A stretch of 64,000 bases of DNA from Xestospongia muta (GCA_963693285.1 OY848920.1:8034954-8098953); one strand, 5' to 3'. Counted from the stretch's first letter, positions 23,328 through 35,736 are shown. Notes: generated by a model from the sequence alone, not told the origin. Numbers and translations: made by a program.

Positions 23328-24114
23328 GATTAGCTCTGTCACCACTATTGTGTATATCTGTGACTGACTGTGATAACTTATAGTCAATGTTTTCTACTTA
23401 TGATCATTATATGCCAAATATACAGACCTCTATGGATTTGTTTAATTAATTTATTAAATCACATAAAAATAAAATTAAAACATATCAAACTACCTTTTCC
23501 TCATTCTCTTGTTCATTACTATAATCACAGAATCCTGTTAACAGCTGTATTATGATCACTGTATTATAAAATTATTTAAATTACAGACACGTATGGATTT
23601 GTATAATTAAATTAACTACATCAAAGTAACCTTATAGTTCATAATTATCCTTTCCTCATGTCTCATGTTTATTACTACTATTATACTGTATATTGTTAAT
23701 ACATTTGTCTTAATATAAAAGTTCCATAGCAACAGTGCCCACACAGAAATCAACTAATATTCCTTTTCAGATACTTTTTGTGTTTACAATATATACACAA
23801 GATAGATCATATGCACTTTATTAATATTAATCAAAACTGTACATGATATTTACTGTGTTGCATCAAATAACTTGCTACATTCATGTAACTTGTATAACCA
23901 TATTTTGGTTAAATGAACCAGTCAATTTTACAGTAATATATTTAAGGACTTCATGTTTTAGAAAATATTTTCATTTTTAATATAACAGGTTATACCTACA
24001 TACCATAGAAAAATGCTACTTATTTCCAGCTGTTGTTCTTCTATCATAGTTTCAGCAGCTGTAGATTCTTTCCAGTGTTTTTTTGTAAAATGCTTTTACT
24101 ATTGGGTAATGTCA
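23328..24114. repeat. Lectin 5' flank, copy of 15407-16193
   Basis: Near-identical partner of 15407-16193, including the decayed MITE half near 23870-23940. No gene. Confidence 0.8.
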
Positions 24115-24857
24115 TTAGAGATTTTTGTATAAAGAATAGATCTCCCTTATAAGAAAAATATTTAAATTTGTATTGTATAAAAAGAATGTGAACAATATGA
24201 CGTAACAAGAATTAAAAATATGTATTTATTCAACTCAAACATACATATGAGTCAAAGCCCCTTCTAGGAAACCAGCAGCTTTGACAACAGCTACATCACT
24301 GTATTCTGTTTTAGTAGCATATCCACCAGCTACATGAAATTTATCCCATCTAAAAAACATACAATACATCTGTCTATTTTGAATATTATAAATATAAATT
24401 ATACATAGAAGTTAGAAATTTGAGTTGTACGTATTAAGGTTAGAATAGCTATATCATAAAATCTAGTCTATTATGAATGATACTTTAAGTGTTAGGATCT
24501 GCTAAATTTAGTGATTTTAAAACGTTTGGATTTATATAAGATGCATTAAATTTTTAGTATTTTTAAAATCCTGCTCAATTCAATCTAACTACATTTGTAA
24601 CTTTAAATTTTGAATGTATTTTTCATATATATCTGTCCATGTTTTGAGTTTTTTAAATAAGACCCATAGGCAGCACCATACTCCTTGTCTTGTACACCCA
24701 ATTTTAATGTGTAGTTAAACCTAAATAAGTAATGGTCTCATTATTATTATTAATAGAAGGAGCTTACCCATCATAATAGACAGTTCCTGATGAAACATTT
24801 TGAGAAGATACTGGCCAAGAAAGGACAATAAAAAAAAGAATGACCCAGCCATTATTA
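24115..24857 (-). pseudogene. PLBD fragment, exons 4 (stub), 3, 2 and 1
   Basis: Exon 3 (about 24247-24351), exon 2 (about 24640-24722) and exon 1 (24775-24857) keep the order seen in the complete gene. A 10-bp deletion after the start codon shifts exon 1 out of frame, and exons 5-18 are absent. This is a non-functional copy. Confidence 0.8.
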
Positions 24858-25070
24858 ATATTTATACTGAGTTGGCTGTTAAGTGGGTGGAGATCATTTA
24901 ATACTTCAGCACAGGAAATAATCAAGAATAGATTATTTCCTTTAGAAATCAATTTGTCTTATGAAATTTTACAAAATTGTAAAAGTAAAGTTGTAATTTA
25001 GTACTATTAATAAAAATTATTTCAGCTTTCAATTCATTGCACTTTGACTTTTTAAAATGGGAAATAGAGT

Positions 25071-26262
25071 TTAGCGAACATAAAATTCGAAAACATCCAC
25101 TGGAACAGTTTCATCAGGATAACCCTCACTGGTACATAATCTCAATTCAATATCGTCTGTAGTAGACTGGCTAAGTGTCCTAACAAACCAGGGCATTTTA
25201 GGATCATTACAACAGGGACGCTCGTTGAAATCGCAGTTTTGACCATCCCATAAAGGATCGGTGAAAATGGCATCTGGAAAAGAACCATGTCCGTCATCTG
25301 CCCCAGACTCACAGTAATAATTATTGCCCACAGAAAGAAGGAACAGTGGCTGAACTACCAGTATTACATGGACATGATTCCCAGTTGTCTTCATTCTCTC
25401 CACGGCCACAGATGTAAGTCCAAAGATGTTGACGAGTTGTACCATGTGTAGTGATAGAGATTCCATCAACATATGGACCGTCTAGAGAATTAACACCTCC
25501 ACCATTATTAGGATAAATTCCATCAGTAATTCTATACTGGTATCCTCTTACTTTTCCACAGACATGTTGATATGAGATATTTAAAGGACTAAACAAAGCA
25601 CTGCTACAACCATTGTCATTACAATGGCTATTACAAATATGTGGCCTGTCACATAAAGGATAATTAATTCCACTAAAATAGTATGTATTTAGTCCGGTAG
25701 GACAGGTAGCCCCTGGTTGACTCATGTCAAAATAGCCCACTCTCATCCAACCTCCTACTCCATCACAGTTACTACCCTCCATATCACAATAGACAGATAT
25801 AAGAGAACCATTAAAAGCTCGTATTTTGTAAAAGCCTGATGGAGCCATGTTATTCTCCTGCAGAATTTCTAAGCACCCAGAAGGATATGAGTGAATGAAC
25901 TCAGAGATTGATCCTAATTGTCCTAAAAGCCTTTGAAAATGATATTCTGTACCATTCCCACATTGATAAGACACTTCAGCACAATGCTGTGAAGGATAGA
26001 ATTCTGTAAAGTTGTCGTTATTGACATACTCCTTTCCATTACAGACAACACAATTACCAGTAGGAGTAACAACATCAGACAGCTCACTCATAGATCCTGA
26101 AAGACCACGACCACATGGAAAGTTATCAGGATAGACCCTAACAGGGACATCAGTAATGGTCATGTTCTGAAGAAGATGGTTTGAGTCAGCTCCATAGCAT
26201 GAAACAATGCAAGAGATGAGAATAGCTATCAAAAAAGTATAGTTGATATCAATATACATCAT
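25071..26262 (-). pseudogene. B + LCDR lectin gene broken by one-base insertion
   Basis: From ATG 26262 (MYIDINYTFLIAILISCIVS after the first Met) the frame runs through a complete B module, the core and an LCDR C module with an extra insert (PHICNSHCNDNGCSS). Near 25332 the codons read CCCACAGAAAG where sister genes have CCCACGAAAG. This extra base shifts the frame and gives an early stop at 25321. The remaining 85 or so codons, to VFEFYVR, stay open in the next frame. Either it is a very recent pseudogene or the base is a sequencing error. It is the only near-complete combination of a B module with an LCDR module here. Confidence 0.8.
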
Positions 26263-26285
26263 TGATTGCTCTTGAGGATGTATCA

Positions 26286-26360
26286 CTTTTCAATGTTAAA
26301 CATTGTCCATCACATGACTAACACCATAAAGTGGGTGGACACAGTACAGAGTGAATTTAT
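26286..26360 (-). promoter_or_regulatory. Conserved upstream block of B-type lectin genes
   Basis: Directly upstream of the start region lies a block containing CACATGACTAACACCATAAA, then GTGGGTGGACAC and an AT-rich GAATTTATATATGTA. The same block is found at about 16986-17060, 35290-35370, 49755-49860, 58595-58680 and 62250-62340, always at the same place. Being position-specific, it may hold the promoter, but recent duplication alone would also explain it. Confidence 0.4.
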
Positions 26361-26887
26361 ATATGTACGTTAAGTATATTCATAACATGATGATATTGGT
26401 TATACAGTGTATCATCATTATGAAATTATTTGTGAATTCTATCACCTCAGTTTGATTACCACAGATGTATATTATTATCAATTCTCTATAAATCTTTAGT
26501 ATCGTTTGATCATGAAAGATTCCACCAAACAAAGTAGTATGACATTGTGCTTGTACTACTAAACAATAATGTTATGCATTCTATATTGCATCATTAGTAT
26601 ATAAATTTAAGTCATATTTTTGTTCTGAGCATGTAAAATATAGTCAAAATTTTGTTCACAATGTATACCTAAATGCATTCATATGCTTTATTGTAAGTGC
26701 TTCTTTAAAGGGTTCCAAGTTTATTTGTCATTGTTATGATTTCTGATGAATTACAAGTCTAGAAAAAAATCATTATTTACATTTTCTGTTATTAATAAAA
26801 TAAGTTCCTAACGACAATGTAGTAATTAAAGTATGATGTATATCTTCTCTTTATCTTCATTTTGAATTTGTTTTGTTTCTTGACATT

Positions 26888-27483
26888 TTATGATGTAGAC
26901 ATACTGTATGCAACTATAAAAAATAGTAATAATAATTGAAAAAATAATCAGAAGATGTTGATTCAAATATAATTAGCAAAGTAAACAGCAAAAGCAGTGT
27001 TGTCCAGATTTCCCTTCAGAATTTCCCACAGTCCCATCTCGTATCATATATGGGACTGTGGGATTATAGACAAGATAGGATCTTCCTAAAGGTATTCTAA
27101 TGACAAACTTGGATATATATGGGTATAAGTGCAACTGATGTAACTACAAAGCAAATATAAATTATTAATTTTACCTTTGTAGTCAAGCAATCTTGCTATG
27201 ATTTCCAATTTCTTGCTTTCTCCTTCACTTTGCTTGTGTATTTCATTGGCTGCTTTCATCAGCTTAATAGCAAGTGTTTTCTTAGAGGCATCATTTTCAC
27301 TGGACAAATCTTCCCAAACAATTAGTATTGTCATGCAAAGTCTCCATTTCGATTTTTCTTTTAAAAAGATTATTTCTGGTACACCAAGACATTGACAAAC
27401 AACATACAATGTTTCATCCAACAATTCTAACATTCCCTTAGCCACCATATAAGCATCATCAAGAGACAAAGGATCTAAAAATA

Positions 27484-27525
<42 letters not shown>

Positions 27526-30500
27526 TATAAAAATCAATTGGTTGTTTCAACCTATTGTGGTTAATCAGGTTATAATTTGAGATGTGAAATAATAAAAATA
27601 TCACTATATATGTTTTATTTCTAGCACATATACATACTAATAGATAGTTGTATAGTGAATTCTCAAAACCATAAAGACCCTTTAAATGTCTTATAGTTAG
27701 ACAAAGAATTATTATGGATGCTACATGTGCCTTTATGTGAGGGTTGTCACAATGATGGAATAATTGTAGATACCACACACCCTGGCCTCCCTTTTTGAAG
27801 CTGTTTGTTGAGTTATGCAATTCACAATTTAATATTTGACTTTATTTTCAATGTATTTTATTTCAAACAATGGATGCAAACTATGTGACTATGAATCAGT
27901 TAAAACAACCAATCTATTTAGCAATAATGAATTATATTGTATTTATAGTTACCTCCATTTAGAATTTTGTCTTTAGGAACCTGATTTTTCACCTATAGCA
28001 GAGAACGAAACTTATAGTGAACATAAGGACAATTATTATCTATGACCCATACACTGTATGTGGAGTACTAGATAGATGATATACAAGGAAATACTATCAT
28101 TACCTTGCTAAGCACAGCATTATACTTGAAAAGGGCATTATTAATCCTTCCATTGTCTTTGCACATTTGACACAACTCATTATTTGGTAGGTGATGATAA
28201 TGTTGCTGAAGTTTATATGCAGCAGTTTGGTCTACTTCTTTTGAACACATAACTGCAAAATTGTATTTGAAATTTGTCATTTTCATCATTTCATGGCAGA
28301 CGGTGATGACTTGCTCAACAACATCTTCATATAGTTGCTGTGGTGGAAAATGAAACTCAATAGCATCACCAAGATAGACCAATTTAAAAATAACTCCATC
28401 ATTGTTACTGTCAGAGTGCACTTTAATACTTGTCACATTAACATGTGGGTGCTCAGGAATATACAGCACAGCTTTCTCATACATTTTAAGGAATAATTTA
28501 GTAAAGGCAACATTTGGCTGTATCATTGCTCGATTGACATCACGTAGCAAACACAATGCATTTGGTTCATGTTCAGTAATAGCTGATGCTGTACTTGCAT
28601 TGGGAACATAATAAACACACTCATGGTCACTAAGCGGAGGTAAATTGCCTAATATTCGACTTGGCTCTATTTCCACAGCTATTTTAAAATGCACAAGGGA
28701 ACTCATCATGACAAATGCTTTTTCTTCATCTCCAAATATATTTGCTGCTCTTGATTTGGTTATTAATCCATACTTTGTAACTAGAGGATCAATCTCAGAA
28801 GGTAGATAAAACAGTTTGTCTAGCTCATGAAAATATAGAACAGGTTGTAGAATGACAATGTTGGACTCTTTGTCAATAAGACTGATATCAATGATGCTAC
28901 CCAAAGATGTGAAAAATTGGCAAAAATGCTCAAAATCATCACCAAATAATTCAAGTTTGCTTGCTTTTGACTGTAAAACATCTCTTTTGATATACAATAA
29001 ACCTTCTATTTGGTAGAACAAGCTACGAAGGAAAATGTAGGAGAGAGGAAGCGAAATAGGCTTATCAAGCTCCATGTTAACAATTTCATCAAAGTTTTCC
29101 TTGAATAAATCTTTGTCTTTTACAACAAATGGTATAACATCTTGCATATCAACAAGACTCTCGACATTCATTTGAGTAGCTGCAATAGTAAACTGCTCCT
29201 TCATATGTTCTATTTCACCATTTTCAACAGAACCATCATGACAAGCCACTAATTTACATACGTTAGAGCGATTACTACACTTTGATGATCCCAGTTGAGC
29301 TGAACGAAGAAGATGATAAAGACGAGGATGCCATTTCAGTATAGATGCTTTATCTGATCTCTCACATGGTATCTCTGGAGGGTCGTAAAGGAGGGGAAGG
29401 TCACGTACAAGGTTGAAAAACATCCACACACGACTATTGTAAAGGTGACCAGCTAACATAGGAAGAATATAAAGGGCTGTTTTACTGGTACCAACATCCC
29501 ATATGTTGATTATGGCAATTCCACTTGGTAGACCTTGATTCCAACCAGGCCGATTTCCAGGAGACACTCTATTACGATAAAAATCTTGAATCATTTGTGT
29601 GAAATGACGATCAAGATCATCATCGTTGTCAAAAATGGATTTAGGAATACTAGGAACTTGAATATTTTTTATAAACTTTCCTTGCAAATAAAGGTGTTGT
29701 TTTATAGCTGATTCCATGACTAAAGCATAGTTAAATTTACTGGAATAGATCAATGATGTAGAGGCTGGTTTTCTTACTGCTGATATTTCATAAAAGGATA
29801 TGCCGTGATCTTCTTTCACAGGAAATTGTCCACACTCCAATTGCTTCAGTAAGCTTTGAGTAGCAATCGATTGACAGCTGTTAGGTAGACCAGTAATGCA
29901 GAGAATAATAGGTGCAGCTTTGGCTGTAATACGAGGATTGGTAATTGCTTTCTTTAGCCACTCAGCCGATATGCTAAATGACCTCATCTCTATAGAGAAA
30001 TGATCATATGGATTTATAATTTGATATAATTTATGAAATGTATGTAGTTTAAATAATTAACTGGGCATTTCATTCCGCTATATGGACTGTATAGCCATTA
30101 ACCACAAACCAAACAATTTAGTATATAGCTTCAACAATAGTTTACTACTTTACTTCTTTTGTTTATAAATAGGAAAAGGTAATATTAATACCATTATTAA
30201 AGGTAATAACCTATTTATAGCATTATAGTATTATTAAAGGTAATAACCTATTTATAGCATTATAGTATTATTAAAGGTAATAACCTATTTATAGCATTAT
30301 AGTATTATTAAAGGTAATAACCTACTTATAGCATTATAGCATTATAACAGAAAATAAACAAAACACATCTGATAGAACAGAAACTGATTTACTAAAATGT
30401 CATCATTCTTACTTTTTGTTTTATAATCTGTTATTGTTATTATAGCTTACCAATTTCATCAAGAGTAGGTGCACTCTGAATCTCACGAGAAATATTAAAT

Positions 30501-32240
30501 GTATGAAGTAACTCAGTACCAGGTACATATTCAGCTCCTTTAGGAAGTAAAACACCAGTTTCCACAGTTAAAACCTGATGATTTCTGTCAGACTAAATAA
30601 AAAAATTTTCTTTAAATATATTCTTTAATTACTATTATTACTTAACTAGTCTAAAATTTAAATCCTCAGGTGCATGTTACTAGTTTTATATAAAAATATA
30701 GACTACCTGTAAGAAGAAAAACAAGAATGTCCAATATATTTTAAAGTATAATTTCAGTAGATCATTGTAAATAGTGGTCTGTCATTTTAGTATATCGATT
30801 AGTTATTCCAGACTCATGTCACTCATTAGTTATGTATACATAATAAAAGTTTCCTTATGTTGTTAGCTTATTAGTTGTCCATAGACTAATGACTCTAATT
30901 GTTTTTTAACACTGTACATAATATGGATTCTAATTAAATTCAATTCCATATATGGCTATATACTAGATACTTAATATATGCTAATATATTAAGTGTGTAA
31001 TTATATCTAGCCATTACATCTGATGGTGTTTCTTAGTAAGTACTTGCATATAGCTAGCATTAGTCTATACATACACAACTCTAATAAATCCATATGCTTT
31101 CCAAAGTCAGTAAACGTACTCAACAAATTGCTAATATACAGTACCATATACTGAGTCATACTCATGCATGAACCTCATATATAACAAATTTGTATGTTGA
31201 AATGACATATCACTTTTAGCAGTGACTAAAGATAATACTTGTACCTTTTTTACCAATAGTAATCACTTCTAATTCAGTCTTTACAAGTAATCACAATGCA
31301 TACAAACTCATTTGTCCTTACATTGGGATATATACTGTCTTCCATTACCTACATTTAGTGAGTTTTGAAGACCCACTTATCAGACCTATGTCCATTGGAG
31401 AATGTCTCCAAAAACCACCTCTGTGTCATAATGCATATTATTTAATTTGGGCTGTCACTGTGGTTATTGTACTAGCAAAAATGCTGAAGCCTACAACATG
31501 TTCAGTCATTGATTTGAGGTTAAAGGGAGGAGTCTAGTTATAGCAGTAACCAATGTATATGATATATATGTGTTAGAGACAGCATCCCATGTGGCATTAC
31601 TGGACATAGCTCCTTTTCAATAATCTTTATATATAGAATTAAGCTACCTCTCTTTTTGAATTATAAGAATTCAACACTTTTCTTTGTCTCTCTCTCACTA
31701 TCCTGCAAAGTCTAATTGTGCTGTTAATCCTTCTACAGTGTTTCTTTAGCTCAAAATGCTCTGCATTAAAAAATATTTCAATCCTACATTTGTATAACTG
31801 TGCCTTTTAATAATATGTCATTGTGAAAGCTCATCTCCAATAATGTGCTAAAGGCAAAAATGGTTAATCAAAAATGATAAATATACTAATAGTAACGACA
31901 GTCATAATAATAAATTACTCTCAGTGTTTACAAACAGTTCAGCATGTAGCAATGCTCTGTTAAGTGTAATATTCTTTACAAATACCCTTGGTACAGTCTT
32001 TGGGTGATATATTTTACAAATTCCCTCATTGAAAGGTTTATAGCAACGCATACACAACTCAGTCTGAACCATGATACATGTAACATACACACACATAAGT
32101 ATGTATGTAATTATATGTATACACATGTATAATCATATTGCTGTGGTGTCAAAACACCAGACATTGATCACTAAGAATTCAAACTACTTCAGTACCATGC
32201 TTTTTGAAGTCTCTTCTTCAGGAGGTGGATAGTCTGCCAT
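26888..32240 (-). CDS. Roc/COR-like NTPase with C-terminal death domain, gene 2
   Basis: Six exons join in frame: 32196-32240, 30451-30592, 28104-29989, 27953-27992, 27175-27474 and 26888-26913. They total 2439 nt and predict 812 residues. The start ATG 32240 begins MADYPPPEEETSKSM. The order is a short acidic/proline N-terminus, a Roc-like domain (IINIWDVGTSKTA, VWMFFNLVRDLP), a COR-like region (PISLPLSYIFLRSLFYQ), an unassigned part, and a death-type domain (YVVCQCLGVPEIIFLKEKSK, ILIVWEDLS) followed by YSMSTS. The P-loop is degenerate (GLPNSCQSIATQ) and lacks the Walker lysine, so nucleotide binding is doubtful; gene 1 keeps it. The two genes are close paralogues within a duplicated block. 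Confidence 0.72.
27490..27522. repeat. (AT)n microsatellite
   Basis: AT dinucleotide run in the intron just upstream of the death-domain exon of NTPase gene 2. Confidence 0.9.
30192..30345. repeat. 37-bp tandem repeat, about four units
   Basis: Unit contains ATTATTAAAGGTAATAACCT and then ATTTATAGCATTATAGT. It lies in an intron of NTPase gene 2, and the last unit is slightly diverged. Confidence 0.9.
31860..32195. repeat. Diverged copy of the 5' block at 405-690
   Basis: Located in the first intron of NTPase gene 2 and homologous to about 405-690 and 5690-5955. This shows that those lectin-flank blocks derive from the 5' part of an NTPase gene. Confidence 0.7.
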
Positions 32241-32577
32241 AATTGCAAATAGTAATAAGTTTCTGAAAAATAACATTTCATAATTTGCACGAAATCATTG
32301 CAGTATTTACCTGAAGAATTATATAGGTTGTTATAAAAAGGGGCGTGTCGTACGGGGGGCGTGAAAAGTAGGTGTAGTTATTAATAATTTATCTATAATT
32401 ATTAGCGAAGGGAGGTCCTTCTACCATCTCCTACCACACCCAACGACGAAAGGTAAACAATGATGCATTGTCATTTAATACAAAATTTTAAGATTAGAAT
32501 AAATATGTATACTGACCATGTTATTAGTATAAGACAAAACTAAATAAAAATAAATTAAGGGTTATGTTGACACGCAG

Positions 32578-32585
32578 TTTTTAAC

Positions 32586-32631
<46 letters not shown>

Positions 32632-32830
32632 TTCAGTGATATCCAAAGGAGCATCTTTATCATTACCACCTTGATTTTCACATACCTTAAGTTCAATGTC
32701 TTTAGCAGTAGTCTCATTGAGAGATTTTATAAACCATGGCATCTTAGGGTTAGTACAACATGGTCCTTCATTTTAATTATATTGTTTTCCATCCCACAAT
32801 GGATTATTGGAACGTAATACTAATAACCAA
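32578..32830 (-). pseudogene. Lectin C-terminal fragment with AT-repeat insertion
   Basis: Matches the last 80 or so codons (ISLKDAPLDIT at the end, PWFIKSLNETTAKDIELKVC inside). The codons for ELYI are interrupted by an AT microsatellite (32588-32631), and the GNEG stretch carries a stop. Non-functional. It lies just upstream of NTPase gene 2, as the lectin gene at 22287 does for gene 1. Confidence 0.75.
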
Positions 32831-33654
32831 TTTAATTACAATAATACTAACGTTTTGACATATTTTTTCTATGCATTAGAGTTGAAGATTTAAGGGATTA
32901 ACATCTTAGATTAACCTTGAATAAATATTTGAGCTACAGTAGATCTAGAAATAGCTTTAGCAACTTCATTTATAATGAGGTCCACACCAGAGTCAATGTT
33001 TATGCCATTATGCTACAATTAACAGCCAGTCAAGAATTGTTGTCTTGTTGTCACAGCCTTATTAGTAAATGTAGTATTTATTTGTAAGCTAAGAAGTCAA
33101 TACTTTAGTGTGTCACTGATTAATTAGTATTTAGTAGTAGTTTTAGATGTGGGGATCAGTTTAATACACACTAAAATATTGGCTTCCTGTTGGACAAAAA
33201 AACACTGCATAATGGTAACATCTTAAGCAAAAATTTAACTCCAGAATGTTACAGATATGTTCAGATATAAAATCAAGACCAAACCTGTGTTAGTAATCAA
33301 TACTTTTTTAGGAATTTGTTTGCATGATACAAATGACCAAGCTCGAATTAAAAATATTCTTTAGACCATGCAGTCAAAATTATCATGTAACTCAAACATC
33401 TATTTATCAGTTAGGAATCTACTATGAAAATGATATTGCATAAACTGAAACAAAGTAAACAATAGATGATGAGATAATTGCCAGTAATAAAAGTTAATAT
33501 GTAGAAAATGTGTACTGCAAATTTTTAGTATTTTGTTAAACTGAGGTTGTATAATAGGCTTCTAGTATAATAATATTATAGTATATAATTTATCAGCTAG
33601 CTATCATGTTTTCTTACATATATAAGAGCAACAAATAATGCATGCAAACTAAGT
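32831..33654. other. Intergenic, nothing recognised
   Basis: AT-rich sequence with stops in all frames and no match to the repeat blocks elsewhere in the window that I could see. Confidence 0.5.
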
Positions 33655-33770
33655 ATGTTGATGGAATCTCTATCACTACACGTGGTGCAATTAGCAATTC
33701 AGTCAGCATTTCTCGACTTACATCTGCGGCAATGCAGAGAATTGAGACAACTACTAATCATAGCAGTAAC
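33655..33770 (+). pseudogene. Lectin fragment on the opposite strand
   Basis: Reads a decayed version of the VDGISITTHGTTRQHLW region of the LCDR C module on the plus strand. The same chimeric junction occurs in reverse at about 60165-60265. No flanking coding sequence. Confidence 0.55.
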
Positions 33771-33779
33771 ATGACTAAC

Positions 33780-34067
33780 TATTGAATAACATAATAATAT
33801 ATGATGTAAAACATTTCCTTCAACATTTAGCCTTATCTTATATTGTCTTAACCAACTGTAGCGGTATCCTGGAAGGATAATTAACCACATGTGATAAGTT
33901 TGAATATTAAAACCAAACCACAACAATTCTTAGTAAATACAGTCTATATAAGACATTTTGAAATTAACTATTAGCAAAAGAAAACTTTAGCAAATTTTAT
34001 AACCACATACAATGCGAACATTAATCAGCAATAAAGTAAGCCAAAAAGCATGAAGGCATAAAAACAG
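33780..34067. repeat. 3' flank repeat of B-type lectin genes
   Basis: A block with TAACATGACTAACTATTGAA and TATCCTGGAAGGATAATTAA recurs downstream of four lectin genes: here and at about 48120-48535, 51550-51970 and 56950-57385. It also occurs inverted at about 59975-60150. No gene seen. Confidence 0.8.
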
Positions 34068-35288
34068 TTAGCGAATATAAAGTTCAATAATATCCAGTGG
34101 AGTATCTTCATTATTGAATGGGTTTTCACTACCACACATTCTCAATTCAATGTCTTCAGTAGTAGTCTCATTTAGAGCCTTTATAAACCATGGCATCTTA
34201 GGGTTAGTACAACATGGTCCTTCATTTCCATTACATTGTTGACCATCCCACAATGGATCATTGAAGTATAGGACTTTGTGGTGAGATTGTGATGAATGTA
34301 ATCCAGATTCACAATAGTAATCACTACCTACCCACTCTGGTACATATGTACCACTGCTGTCACTATTACATGGACAAATATAGGGGCGAAAGAAGTCATT
34401 TCCATCAACTGTCTCCCCAACACCACAAGCATAACTCCAGATATGTTTACGAGGATTGCTGCCATAAGTAATAGTAACACCATCAACATATGTGTTACAA
34501 TTATCAATATTTGGAATGGCATTACTAGCTTGCAAAGGTGGAAATCCATCTGGTGCATGAAACTGATAACCTCTTAATTGACCACAGACCTTGCTGTAAT
34601 GAAGTCCATGAGCCAAGTAAAATGTAGACGAAGACATAGGTCGACCACAAAGATCATGATCAATGTTGTTAAATTGTCGTAATGTTAGTCCAGGAGGACA
34701 GGTAGCACCAGGTTCACTCATGTTGAGGTAGCCCACTCTCATCCAACCTCCTACTCCATCACAGTTACTACCCTCCATATCACAATAGACAGATATAAGA
34801 GAATCATTAAAAGCTCGTATTTTGTAAAAGTCTGATGGAGCCATGTTATTCTCCTGCAGAATTTCTAAGCACCCAGAAGGATATGAGTGAATGAACTCAG
34901 ATATTGATCCTAATTGTCCTAAAAGCCTTTGAAAATGATATTCTTTACCATTCCCACATTGGTAAGACATTTCAGCACAATGCTGTGAAGGATAGAATTC
35001 TGTAAAGTTGTCGTTATTGACATACTCCCTTCCATTACAGACAACACAATTACCAGTAGGAGTAACAACATCAGACAGCTCACTCATAGATCCTGAAAGA
35101 CCACGACCACATGGAAAGTTATCAGGATAGACCCTAACAGGGACATCAGTAATGGTCATGTCCTGAAGAAGATGGTTTGAGTCAGCTCCATAGCATGAAA
35201 CAATGCAAGAGATGAAAAAGCTGCCAAAAAAGTACAGTTGATACCAATATACATCATTGATTGCTCTTGAGGATGTATAACTACTCAA
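34068..35288 (-). pseudogene. B + CGRP lectin gene with start codon out of frame
   Basis: The mature region is fully open: B module (VPVRVYPDNFPCGRGLSGS), core, CGRPMSSSTFYLAHGL variant, loop GVGETVDGNDFFRPYICPC and end DIIELYIR. In the signal-peptide codons one base is missing compared with sister genes (GAGATGAAAAAGC against GAGATGAGAATAGC). The usual ATGs are therefore in another frame. The open frame continues upstream without an ATG to a TTG at 35288. The first in-frame ATG lies after the signal peptide (MTITDVPV). It is either a recent pseudogene or a sequence error. Confidence 0.7.
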
Positions 35289-35459
35289 TGTTAAACATTG
35301 TCCTTCACATGACTAACACCATAAAGTGGGTGGACACCACCTACACAGTACAGAGTGAATTCATATATGTACGTTAAGTGTATTCATAACATGACAATAT
35401 TGGCTAAATCATATCATCATGATGAAATTATTAGTGAAGATTCTTTAACTAAAACTCAA

Positions 35460-35633
35460 TATGATATAAAAGTAAACACTGTTTGTATTACTAATGTACT
35501 ATTAGTTACATAAACAGTAGTCCATTAGTAAAGACAACAATGTTATGCTTACTTTTACATCATACTAAGTTTGCTTCATGCAACCTGTATAACAATAATT
35601 ATATTGGTTAATTCAACAAATCAATTTTTACAG
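35460..35633. mobile_element. Truncated CACTGTAAA-type MITE
   Basis: Retains the fold-back centre (GATATAAAAGTAAAC ... TTTACTTTTACATC) and the right terminus TTTTTACAGTG. The left terminus is missing. Closely related to the copy at 62410-62600, within a larger repeat shared between 35456-35884 and 62405-62850. Confidence 0.6.
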
Positions 35634-35736
35634 TGACATACACTGTTGCGAGACAATACAAATATCAGCTAATTATGTTACTATCACACATAGTCTATAC
35701 TGACAATAATCAGCAGCAAATAGCCTTATGCAGTTA

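Noticed and set aside
30192..30345. Regular 37-bp repeats that might suggest a CRISPR array
   Set aside because: Units abut with no unique spacers, lie in an intron of a eukaryotic gene, and are a simple tandem repeat.
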